Shown here piece by piece: positions 25,146 to 32,613 of a stretch of 64,000 nt of DNA. Each line of letters opens with the position of its first letter. Position 1 is the first letter of the stretch. The stretch comes from Chryseobacterium gleum (lineage in GTDB: Bacteria > Bacteroidota > Bacteroidia > Flavobacteriales_D > Crocinitomicaceae). The stretch is taken from positions 1 to 64,000 of the forward strand of contig CAMAPI010000003.1 of the NCBI GenBank assembly GCA_945860065.1, written 5' to 3'. Both the position numbers and the translations under genes were made by a program. The notes under the pieces were generated by a model that ran no database searches, was not told the origin of the DNA, and saw nothing but the letters and a program-made list of their open reading frames with translations.

Positions 25146-26726
25146 ATGAAAGTATTCTATTTGATTTTCTTATTGATTTTTTTGTTTTCTTGTAACGACA
25201 ACAAACCTGTCATTCAAAAACACTTTTTAGCCGATCAAAAAATTTCTTTAAAGGAGAAAATGCTACGGATTCTTCGTCCTGAATACCTTACTCACTTGCA
25301 TATTGATTCTTCCCTTCACGAGGGACTTCGTCGCTTTTATGCTGCACACAAATTCCATCCGCTTTTGGTTTCGGATTCCGTTTTTACGGAAGGTGGCGAG
25401 CAACTGAAGCGATCCTTAGTTCAAAGCATTCGATTCGGGATTCCTGCCACGCGACTTGTTTCCATGGATAAGAAGCTGCATTTATTAGAACAAGAAGTAG
25501 TGCTAATGAGCAATTTGGCAATTATTCAATACGATTTAAACCATGGATTTATTGATTTTGAAGCGCAGAAGCTACGTCCAACGAACATCGATTTCAAGGG
25601 ATTAAACCACGTATGGGAGCAAAGTAAATTGCATGAATTTGACAGTGTTATTTTGTCTCAAGGTCCCATTGATACGAATTATCGTTTCATGGCACAACAC
25701 TTTTTTAAATTTTGCGACACCGCATTTTTAGATGCAGAAACCTTCACTATCGTCACTGAAAAGGAAAATGTTAGCGCGTCATTTTCGGGTATGAAATCAT
25801 CCTTAATTTCAAAAAAATACATCGCCGAGCAGGCCGATAGTTTGTCGACACGTGCTGCTTTGAAATTATTTCAACGCGACAACTTTCTCACTGCTGACGG
25901 TAAAATAGGTGAGTCAAGCGCTCAAGCACTATCGGAAAGTTCACTTGCCCGAAGTTTACGCGGGGTGATTGCCCTAGATCGATTACGACAAAGACAAGAT
26001 ACATTGGTGAAGTTCATTCGGATTAACATTCCATCATTTGAACTTTTTTATTTTGCCAATGACAGTTTAAAAAGTCATCACCGCATCATCGTGGGAAAAG
26101 TCACCAATCAAACACCGACCTTAACTTCAAAAATTAATCGGATTGTTTGCTATCCCTTTTGGAAAGTACCTTCCTCCATTGCGAAGAAAGAAATTGCACC
26201 AGCATTGAAAGCGAATCGAAATTACCTAGAAAAAAACCAGATGAAAATTTACCGTGGAAAAGACAAAGAAGTCAATCCAGACGATGTCAATTGGAAAAAA
26301 ATCAAAGAAAATACGTTTCCGTATACGGTCATTCAGCAGCCAGGCTCACACAATAGTTTGGGAATCATCAAGTTTGAATTCCCTAATCCATATAGTGTCT
26401 ATGTGCATGACACTCCTTCCAAAAACCTTTTTAATCAATCGTACCGTAGTTATTCTCATGGATGTATGCGCTGTGAAAATCCAGTAGATTTAGCCAAACT
26501 GATGCTGCAATATGACAATCTTGGGAAAAAGTCAAATCCGATTACCGCTGATTCTTTGGACAGCCTTTTAATCTTACAAATCAACCATCCGCTCCGCTTA
26601 TTGAATCCAGTACCGATTTTTGTTGAATACCAAACAGTTGTTGCGGATCGATACGGTATTTATTTCCATCATGACCTGTATAGCAGAGAAACATCCTTGG
26701 TGAATATCCTATTGAACGGCAAATAA
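25146..26726 (+). CDS. L,D-transpeptidase (YcbB-like), lipoprotein
   Basis: Peptidoglycan cross-linking enzyme of about 526 residues from the ATG at 25146; an ATG at 25128 would add six residues. The N-terminus is a lipoprotein signal (MKVFYLIFLLIFLFSC, Cys16). A peptidoglycan-binding-like repeat is seen in AALKLFQRDNFLTADGKIG. The YkuD catalytic domain lies in the last third, with NPYSVYVHDTPSKNLF and the catalytic Cys in SHGCMRCENPVDLA (about residue 440). The long form with an N-terminal scaffold resembles YcbB/LdtD, which makes 3-3 cross-links. It acts in the periplasm, probably anchored to a membrane. Confidence 0.92.
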   Translation: MKVFYLIFLLIFLFSCNDNKPVIQKHFLADQKISLKEKMLRILRPEYLTHLHIDSSLHEGLRRFYAAHKFHPLLVSDSVFTEGGEQLKRSLVQSIRFGIPATRLVSMDKKLHLLEQEVVLMSNLAIIQYDLNHGFIDFEAQKLRPTNIDFKGLNHVWEQSKLHEFDSVILSQGPIDTNYRFMAQHFFKFCDTAFLDAETFTIVTEKENVSASFSGMKSSLISKKYIAEQADSLSTRAALKLFQRDNFLTADGKIGESSAQALSESSLARSLRGVIALDRLRQRQDTLVKFIRINIPSFELFYFANDSLKSHHRIIVGKVTNQTPTLTSKINRIVCYPFWKVPSSIAKKEIAPALKANRNYLEKNQMKIYRGKDKEVNPDDVNWKKIKENTFPYTVIQQPGSHNSLGIIKFEFPNPYSVYVHDTPSKNLFNQSYRSYSHGCMRCENPVDLAKLMLQYDNLGKKSNPITADSLDSLLILQINHPLRLLNPVPIFVEYQTVVADRYGIYFHHDLYSRETSLVNILLNGK

Positions 26727-26730
26727 TTCC

Positions 26731-26738
26731 TAACTTTG
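26731..26738 (+). promoter_or_regulatory. -7 element before rpe
   Basis: TAACTTTG matches TAnnTTTG, with an ATTG 16 bases upstream as a weak -33. It ends 12 bases before the ATG at 26751 and contains the rejected TTG start. Confidence 0.5.
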
Positions 26739-26750
26739 TCAAAAAAAGTT

Positions 26751-27395
26751 ATGATCGTTTCTCCATCTGTTTTATCCTGTGATTTCGGAAACATTCAACG
26801 CGACACAGAGATGTTGGATCAATCTCAAGCAGATTGGTTGCATATCGACGTGATGGACGGTGTTTTCGTTCCAAATATTTCATTCGGTTTCCCCGTTTTA
26901 GAGGTCATCCGTAAACACACGAAAAAGACCTTGGATGTGCATATCATGATTGAAAATCCAGATGATTTCTTGGAACAATTTCAAAAATCTGGTGCTGATA
27001 TTTTAACGGTACATTACGAAGCATGCAGACATTTACACCGCACAGTTTCACGCATTAAAGAATTAGGCATGATGGCTGGTGTTGCTTTGAATCCACACAC
27101 ACCCATAAGCCTGTTGGAAGAAATTGCAGCGGACTTAGATTTGGTATTAATCATGTCGGTTAATCCAGGTTTTGGTGGACAAAAATTCATTCAAAGTAGT
27201 GTGGATAAGGTTCGCTCTTTGGTAGAATTAAGAACGAAGAAAAATGCATCTTTCCTCATTGAAGTCGATGGAGGTGTGAACTTAGAAACAGGAAAGCAAT
27301 TAGCGGACGCAGGTGCAGATGCGCTAGTTGCCGGAAGTTTTGTTTTTAACTCTGCATCACCTCAAGAGACCATTTCCACGTTGAAATCCCTATAA
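26751..27395 (+). CDS. rpe: Ribulose-phosphate 3-epimerase
   Basis: Pentose phosphate pathway enzyme interconverting ribulose 5-phosphate and xylulose 5-phosphate. The TIM barrel of about 214 residues has all family landmarks: SPSVLSCDFGNI, WLHIDVMDGVFVPNISFG (metal-binding His and catalytic Asp), LDVHIMIENPDDF, MSVNPGFGGQKFI, and IEVDGGVN with the second catalytic Asp. The ATG at 26751 is preferred over an in-frame TTG at 26736, because the TTG is part of the -7 element. It is probably transcribed alone. Confidence 0.96.
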   Translation: MIVSPSVLSCDFGNIQRDTEMLDQSQADWLHIDVMDGVFVPNISFGFPVLEVIRKHTKKTLDVHIMIENPDDFLEQFQKSGADILTVHYEACRHLHRTVSRIKELGMMAGVALNPHTPISLLEEIAADLDLVLIMSVNPGFGGQKFIQSSVDKVRSLVELRTKKNASFLIEVDGGVNLETGKQLADAGADALVAGSFVFNSASPQETISTLKSL

Positions 27396-27435
27396 ATCGT
27401 AACAATAAACGGTTTTCAACGTTAACTAACCCGGT

Positions 27436-28530
27436 ATGAAATTCGTTTCCCTAGTACTTTTTATTTTTCTCGAAATCTTGTCTTTCGCTCAAATAGAATT
27501 GCAGCAAAAAGAGCAGGTCCTAAACGAGCGTTTATTGAACCTTCGCAGCGCCAAAACGGACGAGGAAATGGATCGATTAAATGCGGTGTTCAAAAAAGAA
27601 ATGGAAGCATTTTTAAAATCAGAAGGCGCATTTGAGTACCCCTTTACTTTACTAAAAACCATCGCCGTTTTAGATAGTGAGGATGAACTTGTTCGCATCA
27701 TCAATTGGAATATTGAATACACAGATTATTCATACAATTATGCTGGATTTATCCTAAAAAAAGAGGAAGGGAAGGAAAAAGTGATTGTCACAGAATTAGT
27801 CGATAAATTAGATCCATACACACCGAAACCGGAAGGAATTGTTGATTCAAAAAACTGGTATGGCGCACTTTATTATAAAATTATTCCCTTCGGTCATCAT
27901 GGAAAAACAGAGTACCTTTTGATTGGTTGGGACGGAGGAACCACTGGAAGTAATTTTAAATTGATGGATGTTCTCACCTTTGCTGGTAACATACCAAAGT
28001 TTGGGAGTCCTGTTTTCAAAGCAAATCGCACCACACTCAAACGAGTTGTTTATGAATATTCGAATCTTTCGAACATGAGCATGCGTTTCGATGAGAAAAA
28101 TGGCAGGGTCGTATTTGATCATTTATCTCCCGAGTCGCCAGTCTTGGAGGGAGTCTATTCGTATTACATTCCAGATATGACCTATGATTCCTATCGCTAT
28201 GATTACGATGCTGAAATCTGGGTGCTTCAAGAAGATGTGATCATGACCAATCCAGAAGATAATAAGGGAGAGAAATCATTTTACTCCTTAAATTCGCGTA
28301 CAGGGAAAGTAGAGAAGAACCGCATGAATGCTGATTGGATTAGTCCAGAGGATTCGGAAATAGAGAACAATGGCAGCCATGTAGCTCGTACTGGAAACCC
28401 AGAAGAAGACCAGGAAATTGAAAATGACCTCCAATTCCCTAAAGTGCGATTCTTTAAACGACGTCATAAAAATCCAGAAATAATGACCGTTGAACGCGGT
28501 AAAAAAAATAAAAAAACCACAACGAACTAA
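27436..28530 (+). CDS. Secreted protein of unknown function
   Basis: A 364-residue protein that I do not recognise. It starts with a signal peptide (MKFVSLVLFIFLEILSFAQ, cleavage after about residue 18). The first part is helical and charged (KEQVLNERLLNLRSAKTDEEMD). The middle is beta-rich with KTEYLLIGWDGGTTGSNFKLMDVLTF, and the C-terminus is very basic (RFFKRRHKNPEIM, then a Lys-rich tail). It ends in TAATG, overlapping the start of the CvfB-like gene, so they are coupled. It is probably periplasmic or outer-membrane-associated. Confidence 0.75.
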   Translation: MKFVSLVLFIFLEILSFAQIELQQKEQVLNERLLNLRSAKTDEEMDRLNAVFKKEMEAFLKSEGAFEYPFTLLKTIAVLDSEDELVRIINWNIEYTDYSYNYAGFILKKEEGKEKVIVTELVDKLDPYTPKPEGIVDSKNWYGALYYKIIPFGHHGKTEYLLIGWDGGTTGSNFKLMDVLTFAGNIPKFGSPVFKANRTTLKRVVYEYSNLSNMSMRFDEKNGRVVFDHLSPESPVLEGVYSYYIPDMTYDSYRYDYDAEIWVLQEDVIMTNPEDNKGEKSFYSLNSRTGKVEKNRMNADWISPEDSEIENNGSHVARTGNPEEDQEIENDLQFPKVRFFKRRHKNPEIMTVERGKKNKKTTTN

Positions 28531-29357
28531 TGCAATTAGGAATAATCAATCAACTTACGATTAAACGTTTTGCTCCTCCGGGTGCTTACCTAATCGATTT
28601 ACAGGACAATGAAGTTCTGTTGCCAAACAAATACATTCTTCCTGAACATGAGGAAGGAAGTGTGGTGGATGTATTCGTTATGAAGGATTCGGAAAACCGA
28701 ATTGTTTGTACAACGGAAGTTCCGCTTATTCTCTTAGGTGAATGTCGTTATTTAGAGGTCATTCACGTAAATCCATATGGTGCGTTCGTCAACTGGGGAT
28801 TAGACAAAGATCTTTTGGTTCCATTTAGTGAACAAATACATCGCTTGGAGCAAGAAGAAAAATACTTATTCACCTTGCGCTACGACTTTGAAACAGACCG
28901 ACTCTTTGGAAGTATGAAGGTTCGTAAAGTGTTGGATTTGTGCGAGGATCAGGAGATGGTTGGTCAGGCTGTAGATTTATTGATCTGCGAAGAAGGTAAA
29001 TTAGGACGAAATGTACTGGTGAACAATCGCTATGAAGGATTGATTTTCAAAAACCAACAAACGAAAATTCTCGAACGTGGACAAGAATTAAAGGGCTATG
29101 TTAGCGTAGTTCGTCCAGATGGAAAATTAGACATTCGCTTAGAACCCATCACATTTGAAAAGTACGATGAAGCCTCTCAATTCATTTTGGATGAACTCAT
29201 GAAGGTGAAAATCCTTCCGCTCAGCGACCATTCCTCACCAGAAGAAATACGCGAACAATTAGGCATGAGTAAAAAGACCTTCAAGCAAGCGATTGGAAAG
29301 TTATACCGTTGGAAAAAAATCATCATCAAAGATGATAGCATTGAGTTGATTGCTTAG
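28530..29357 (+). CDS. S1-domain RNA-binding protein, CvfB-like
   Basis: A 275-residue protein with tandem S1/OB-fold RNA-binding domains and a C-terminal winged helix, the CvfB/YitL layout. The first domain starts LGIINQLTIKRFAPPGAYL. A classical S1 stretch follows in YLEVIHVNPYGAFVNWGLDKDLLVPFSEQ, and a further OB domain contains ELKGYVSVVRPDGKLDIRL. The end (EEIREQLGMSKKTFKQAIGKLYR) is the winged helix. CvfB affects virulence gene expression in Staphylococcus; here a general RNA-binding role is inferred. Translation overlaps the preceding gene (TAATG). Confidence 0.9.
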   Translation: MQLGIINQLTIKRFAPPGAYLIDLQDNEVLLPNKYILPEHEEGSVVDVFVMKDSENRIVCTTEVPLILLGECRYLEVIHVNPYGAFVNWGLDKDLLVPFSEQIHRLEQEEKYLFTLRYDFETDRLFGSMKVRKVLDLCEDQEMVGQAVDLLICEEGKLGRNVLVNNRYEGLIFKNQQTKILERGQELKGYVSVVRPDGKLDIRLEPITFEKYDEASQFILDELMKVKILPLSDHSSPEEIREQLGMSKKTFKQAIGKLYRWKKIIIKDDSIELIA

Positions 29358-29526
29358 AGCTATCGCCAAAGAAGGTTTCCGTTTGAATGCCATCATCCAT
29401 AGCCATGATTACTCCCCTTCCGCAATGCCTTTTCTTGTGGATTCGTTCTATACGTATGGCATTATTTCTCCGAAGATTTAAGTAGCCTATTTCGCGGTTT
29501 GTTTTCAGCCGATTTATCATCAACAT
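29326..29526 (-). CDS. Possible small basic protein antisense to the cvfB end
   Basis: An open frame of 66 codons on the minus strand, mostly in a 260-base gap that is not AT-rich like other gaps. The product has about eight Arg, with segments NREIGYLNLRR and RIHKKRHCGRG. It overlaps the 3' end of the CvfB-like gene by 32 bases. A near -7 element TAAATTTC lies upstream. Codon use includes CGG and AGG, which the neighbours seldom use. It may be chance; I assign no function. Confidence 0.25.
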   Translation of the reverse strand: MLMINRLKTNREIGYLNLRRNNAIRIERIHKKRHCGRGVIMAMDDGIQTETFFGDSSKQSTQCYHL

Positions 29527-29617
29527 TAATGGAAATTTAGCAAGGCAAATTGAAAATAAAAAAAATGTTTTGTGATGACAATAATGTTTACTTTTATGGT
29601 ATTAGAAAAGATCGAAT

Positions 29618-29971
29618 ATGGACGACTTTCACGAACAACAAGGGGCATTGGACAAAGAATTGGAACGATTCAATGAATTGTTAAACCAATTATTACCTAA
29701 ATACAACGCCTTATTGAAAAAAGACGATTTGGATAAAAAGGAACTAGTTCGCCTTGGTGAAATTGAAGCCTATTTATTGAGTGTCAACGCGAAAATAATG
29801 AATATCAAAAGTGAACTTGAACAGAATTTATTCGGGAAATCTTTGGATACGTATTATAAACTAAAAAATCAAGCGATTGAGGGGAACCCTCAATCACGGT
29901 TAAAAATGGAAAAAATGCGCGATGCCTTTTCCGAGGCTTTGCAAGCTGGAGACATCATCAATTTGAACTAG
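29618..29971 (+). CDS. Small coiled-coil protein of unknown function
   Basis: A 117-residue hydrophilic protein, almost wholly helical by composition. It has coiled-coil heptads in the first two thirds (LDKELERFNELLNQLLPKYN, KKDDLDKKELVRLGEIEAYL). There is no signal peptide, membrane segment or cysteine. I do not recognise a family. It lies 49 bases before gpsA, which appears to have its own -7 element. A near-consensus -7 (TACTTTTA) lies about 30 bases upstream with a TTTG at a fitting distance. Confidence 0.7.
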   Translation: MDDFHEQQGALDKELERFNELLNQLLPKYNALLKKDDLDKKELVRLGEIEAYLLSVNAKIMNIKSELEQNLFGKSLDTYYKLKNQAIEGNPQSRLKMEKMRDAFSEALQAGDIINLN

Positions 29972-30007
29972 TTCGGGGGAATGTCTGACTTTTCCATCAA
30001 TCTTTTC

Positions 30008-30015
30008 TATTTTTG
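30008..30015 (+). promoter_or_regulatory. -7 element directly before gpsA
   Basis: TATTTTTG ends 5 bases before the ATG at 30021, predicting a leaderless or nearly leaderless transcript. No TTTG was seen at the -33 distance. Confidence 0.45.
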
Positions 30016-30020
30016 CAACG

Positions 30021-31019
30021 ATGAACAAATCTGAAAGAATTGCCGTTATTGGCGGTGGAAGTTGGGCAACTGCCATTGTGAAGTTGTTGTGCAACACCCA
30101 AGAAAAAGTAAATTGGTGGATGCGAAGCGAAGAATCCGTGGCGCACATCCTTCATTACAAACACAATCCAAAATATTTACAGTCAGTTGAATTCGATTTA
30201 TCCAAATTGGAGATTTCTACCGATTTAACACAGGTCATTCAAACAGCAGATGTTGTCATAATCGCAACGCCATCCGCATTTTTAACCGATACATTCTCGC
30301 ATATTTCAAGTTATTTATTTCAAGGGAAAGTGGTGTTCTCTGCTGTTAAAGGAATTATTCCAGAATTTAATGCCATTCCGGCGCGCTTCATACATAAAAC
30401 CTTAGGGACACCATACGAGCAGATTGGGATTATTTGTGGCCCTTGTCATGCGGAGGAAGTAGCACTTGAGCGCTTATCATATTTGACGATTGCTTGTAGC
30501 GATAATCAGATTGCGACAAACATGGCAACTGCACTAGCATGCCGATACATTAAAACAACCACATCGGATGATTTATTCGGAACAGAAATTTCAGCAATAT
30601 TAAAAAATGTATATGCCCTTGCCGCTGGAATTTGTCATGGTATTGGTTACGGAGATAATTTTCAAGCAGTATTGATATCGAATGCGATTCAAGAAATAGA
30701 ACGATTCATAGATGTGGTGAGTCCGGTTCACCGCGATACAAAAACGAGTGCTTATTTAGGCGATTTATTGGTGACAGCTTATTCCAATTTCTCTCGTAAC
30801 CGAACCTTTGGATTCATGATAGGTAAAGGATATTCTGTCAAAACTGCGCAATTAGAAATGAACATGATTGCTGAGGGTTATTACGCCACGAATAGTTTGG
30901 TTGAAGTCAATAAGAAATTTGATGTAGACATGCCTATTTTGAATGCTGTTTACCGCATTCTATACGGAGGAATTTCTCCAGTTATCGAAATGAAAATCCT
31001 TTCTGAAAAACTATCTTAA
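30021..31019 (+). CDS. gpsA: Glycerol-3-phosphate dehydrogenase [NAD(P)+]
   Basis: Makes sn-glycerol 3-phosphate from dihydroxyacetone phosphate for phospholipid synthesis. The 332-residue cytoplasmic protein begins with the nucleotide-binding motif IAVIGGGSWATAIVKLL. Further landmarks are VVFSAVKGIIPE, IGIICGPCHAEEVA, the catalytic Lys in ISAILKNVYALAAGIC, and TSAYLGDLLVTAYSNFSRNRTFG. CGPCHAEE replaces the more common SGPSFAxE, a variation seen in Bacteroidota. Its TAA overlaps the lysC ATG (TAATG), so the two are translationally coupled. Confidence 0.95.
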   Translation: MNKSERIAVIGGGSWATAIVKLLCNTQEKVNWWMRSEESVAHILHYKHNPKYLQSVEFDLSKLEISTDLTQVIQTADVVIIATPSAFLTDTFSHISSYLFQGKVVFSAVKGIIPEFNAIPARFIHKTLGTPYEQIGIICGPCHAEEVALERLSYLTIACSDNQIATNMATALACRYIKTTTSDDLFGTEISAILKNVYALAAGICHGIGYGDNFQAVLISNAIQEIERFIDVVSPVHRDTKTSAYLGDLLVTAYSNFSRNRTFGFMIGKGYSVKTAQLEMNMIAEGYYATNSLVEVNKKFDVDMPILNAVYRILYGGISPVIEMKILSEKLS

Positions 31020-32296
31020 TGCACGATTCCATGCTTGTTTTTAAATTTGGGGGCGCCTCTGTTAAAGATGCTGCGTCTATACAAAATGTCGCTTCTATTC
31101 TTTCGCTTTATCCTGGGGAAAAAATTGCTGTAGTTGTTTCTGCAATGGGAAAATCCACCAATAAACTGGAGGAGATAGTGACTGCGTTAGAAACAAAAAA
31201 CCACACGTTATTTATTGAATTAGTCGATGAATTGGAAGCGTTCCATATGGCTATTATCGCGGCGTTATTTCCGGAAAGACATTTCGAAATCCATCAAACA
31301 ATCGCGGAACTATTCGAATCATTAAGAGCACGTTTCGAAACGGACTTTTCAGATAATTTAAGTTTTGAATACGATCAAATTGTTTCCTTTGGAGAAGTAA
31401 TCTCCTCTCAAATTGTCAGTGCCTATTTAATTGATCAAGATTTTTCAGTTAAATGGATGGATGCAAGAACGCTCATCCGAACTGATCACTCGTATCAAGA
31501 AGGGAAGGTGGATTGGGGAAAAACAGAACAATTCGTTCAAGAACGTATGTTGCCAGCATTTCAAGACGCTGATATCCTGCTAAGTCAAGGATTCATTGGG
31601 CATGACTCAGAAGGATTCACTACCACTTTAGGTCGTGAGGGATCAGATTACACTGCAGGAATATTAGCCTACTGTGGGAATGCAGAAAGTGTCACTATTT
31701 GGAAAGATGTTCCCGGAATGTTAAATGCAGATCCAAAGTATTTTTCCAATACGAAAAAACTAGAAGCCATCTCTTTCAAGGAGGCAATTGAACTTTCCTA
31801 TTATGGCGCAAGTGTCATACATCCTAAAACCATCCAACCGCTTCAAAACCGCAATATTCCGCTGTTTGTCAAATCTTTCCTTGATCCCAAAGCAGATGGA
31901 ACGATTATTCAAGCCTCATCGAGCAAAGACCATCTGGTGCCTTCTTATATTTTTAAATTTGAGCAATCATTGTATTCGTTTACACCAAAAGATTTCTCGT
32001 TTATTGTTGAAGAAAATCTAAGTGTCATTTTTGGGAAATTGTCCGAGTTGAATGTCAAAATCAACCTGATGCAAAATTCTGCTTTGAGTTTTTCGATTTT
32101 AGTCGATCAAAACAAACTAAAACGGGATGAATTTCTCGCATTGTTTCAGTCGGACTATGAGGTAAAGTATAACGAAAACCTATCTTTAGTTACGATTCGT
32201 CATTATGATGAAGACACCATCCAACAAGTGACGCTTGGAAAAGAGATCCTCCTACAACAACGCACGCGACACACCGCTCGATTTGTGTTAAAATAA
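31019..32296 (+). CDS. lysC: Aspartate kinase
   Basis: Phosphorylates aspartate, the first step towards lysine, threonine and methionine. The 425-residue protein has the kinase domain with LVFKFGGASVKDA at the start, SQGFIGHD, and GREGSDYTAGILAYCG, then ISFKEAIELSYYGASVIHPKTI. The C-terminal 140 residues are ACT-like, for feedback control. It is monofunctional, not fused to homoserine dehydrogenase. The start at 31019 overlaps the gpsA stop; the ATG at 31031 (MLVFKFGG) fits the family N-terminus equally well. A perfect hairpin (32301-32324) follows the stop. Confidence 0.94.
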   Translation: MHDSMLVFKFGGASVKDAASIQNVASILSLYPGEKIAVVVSAMGKSTNKLEEIVTALETKNHTLFIELVDELEAFHMAIIAALFPERHFEIHQTIAELFESLRARFETDFSDNLSFEYDQIVSFGEVISSQIVSAYLIDQDFSVKWMDARTLIRTDHSYQEGKVDWGKTEQFVQERMLPAFQDADILLSQGFIGHDSEGFTTTLGREGSDYTAGILAYCGNAESVTIWKDVPGMLNADPKYFSNTKKLEAISFKEAIELSYYGASVIHPKTIQPLQNRNIPLFVKSFLDPKADGTIIQASSSKDHLVPSYIFKFEQSLYSFTPKDFSFIVEENLSVIFGKLSELNVKINLMQNSALSFSILVDQNKLKRDEFLALFQSDYEVKYNENLSLVTIRHYDEDTIQQVTLGKEILLQQRTRHTARFVLK

Positions 32297-32300
32297 CACG

Positions 32301-32324
32301 CAAATACCACTTTAATGGTATTTG
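32301..32324 (+). terminator. Hairpin behind lysC
   Basis: CAAATACCA (32301-32309) pairs perfectly with TGGTATTTG (32316-32324). There is no T-run behind it, so it is a weak terminator at best. The -33 TTTG of the feoA promoter lies in its right arm. Confidence 0.4.
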
Positions 32325-32351
32325 AATTTCATTGAAATGACTGTAATTTTG
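32321..32351 (+). promoter_or_regulatory. feoAB promoter with a 13-base palindromic operator
   Basis: A -33 TTTG at 32321-32324, a 19-base spacer and a -7 TAATTTTG at 32344-32351 give a consensus promoter. The perfect palindrome ATTTCA-T-TGAAAT (32326-32338) fills the spacer, the classical place for a repressor. A Fur-family or DtxR-family iron regulator is the obvious candidate but is inferred. The ATG of feoA follows 4 bases after the -7 element. Confidence 0.65.
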
Positions 32352-32355
32352 CGCT

Positions 32356-32580
32356 ATGTTAAACACCTTAGATCGTATTGGATTGAAGCGCGTGGTAGAA
32401 ATCGTATCGGTGGACCATTCTCCAATCTCATCTAAGTTAACTGAAATGGGTTTAGTTTCAGGTCAACTCATTACTACTTTATTCAAAGCACCATTTGGCG
32501 ATCCAATTGCAATTGAACTAAATGGCTCTGTGCTTTCCCTCCGTTTAGAAGAAGCGAAATTTATTGAAGTGAAAGCGTAA
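32356..32580 (+). CDS. feoA: Ferrous iron transport protein A
   Basis: A 74-residue SH3-like protein that supports FeoB. The body reads RVVEIVSVDHSPISSKLTEMGLVSGQLITTLFKAPFGDPIAIELNG in short segments typical of FeoA: an early beta barrel, then LxEMGLxxG and PFGDPIAI. It acts at the cytoplasmic face of the membrane. It precedes feoB by 33 bases under a promoter with a palindromic operator and is probably derepressed when iron is scarce (inference). The transcript is predicted to be nearly leaderless. Confidence 0.93.
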   Translation: MLNTLDRIGLKRVVEIVSVDHSPISSKLTEMGLVSGQLITTLFKAPFGDPIAIELNGSVLSLRLEEAKFIEVKA

Positions 32581-32613
32581 TGCTTTGAATCAAAATTAAT
32601 AAGTTTGCAAACC

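Noticed and set aside
26736-26750. TTG start for rpe at 26736
   Set aside because: It is part of the -7 element TAACTTTG; the ATG at 26751 gives a normal RPE N-terminus.
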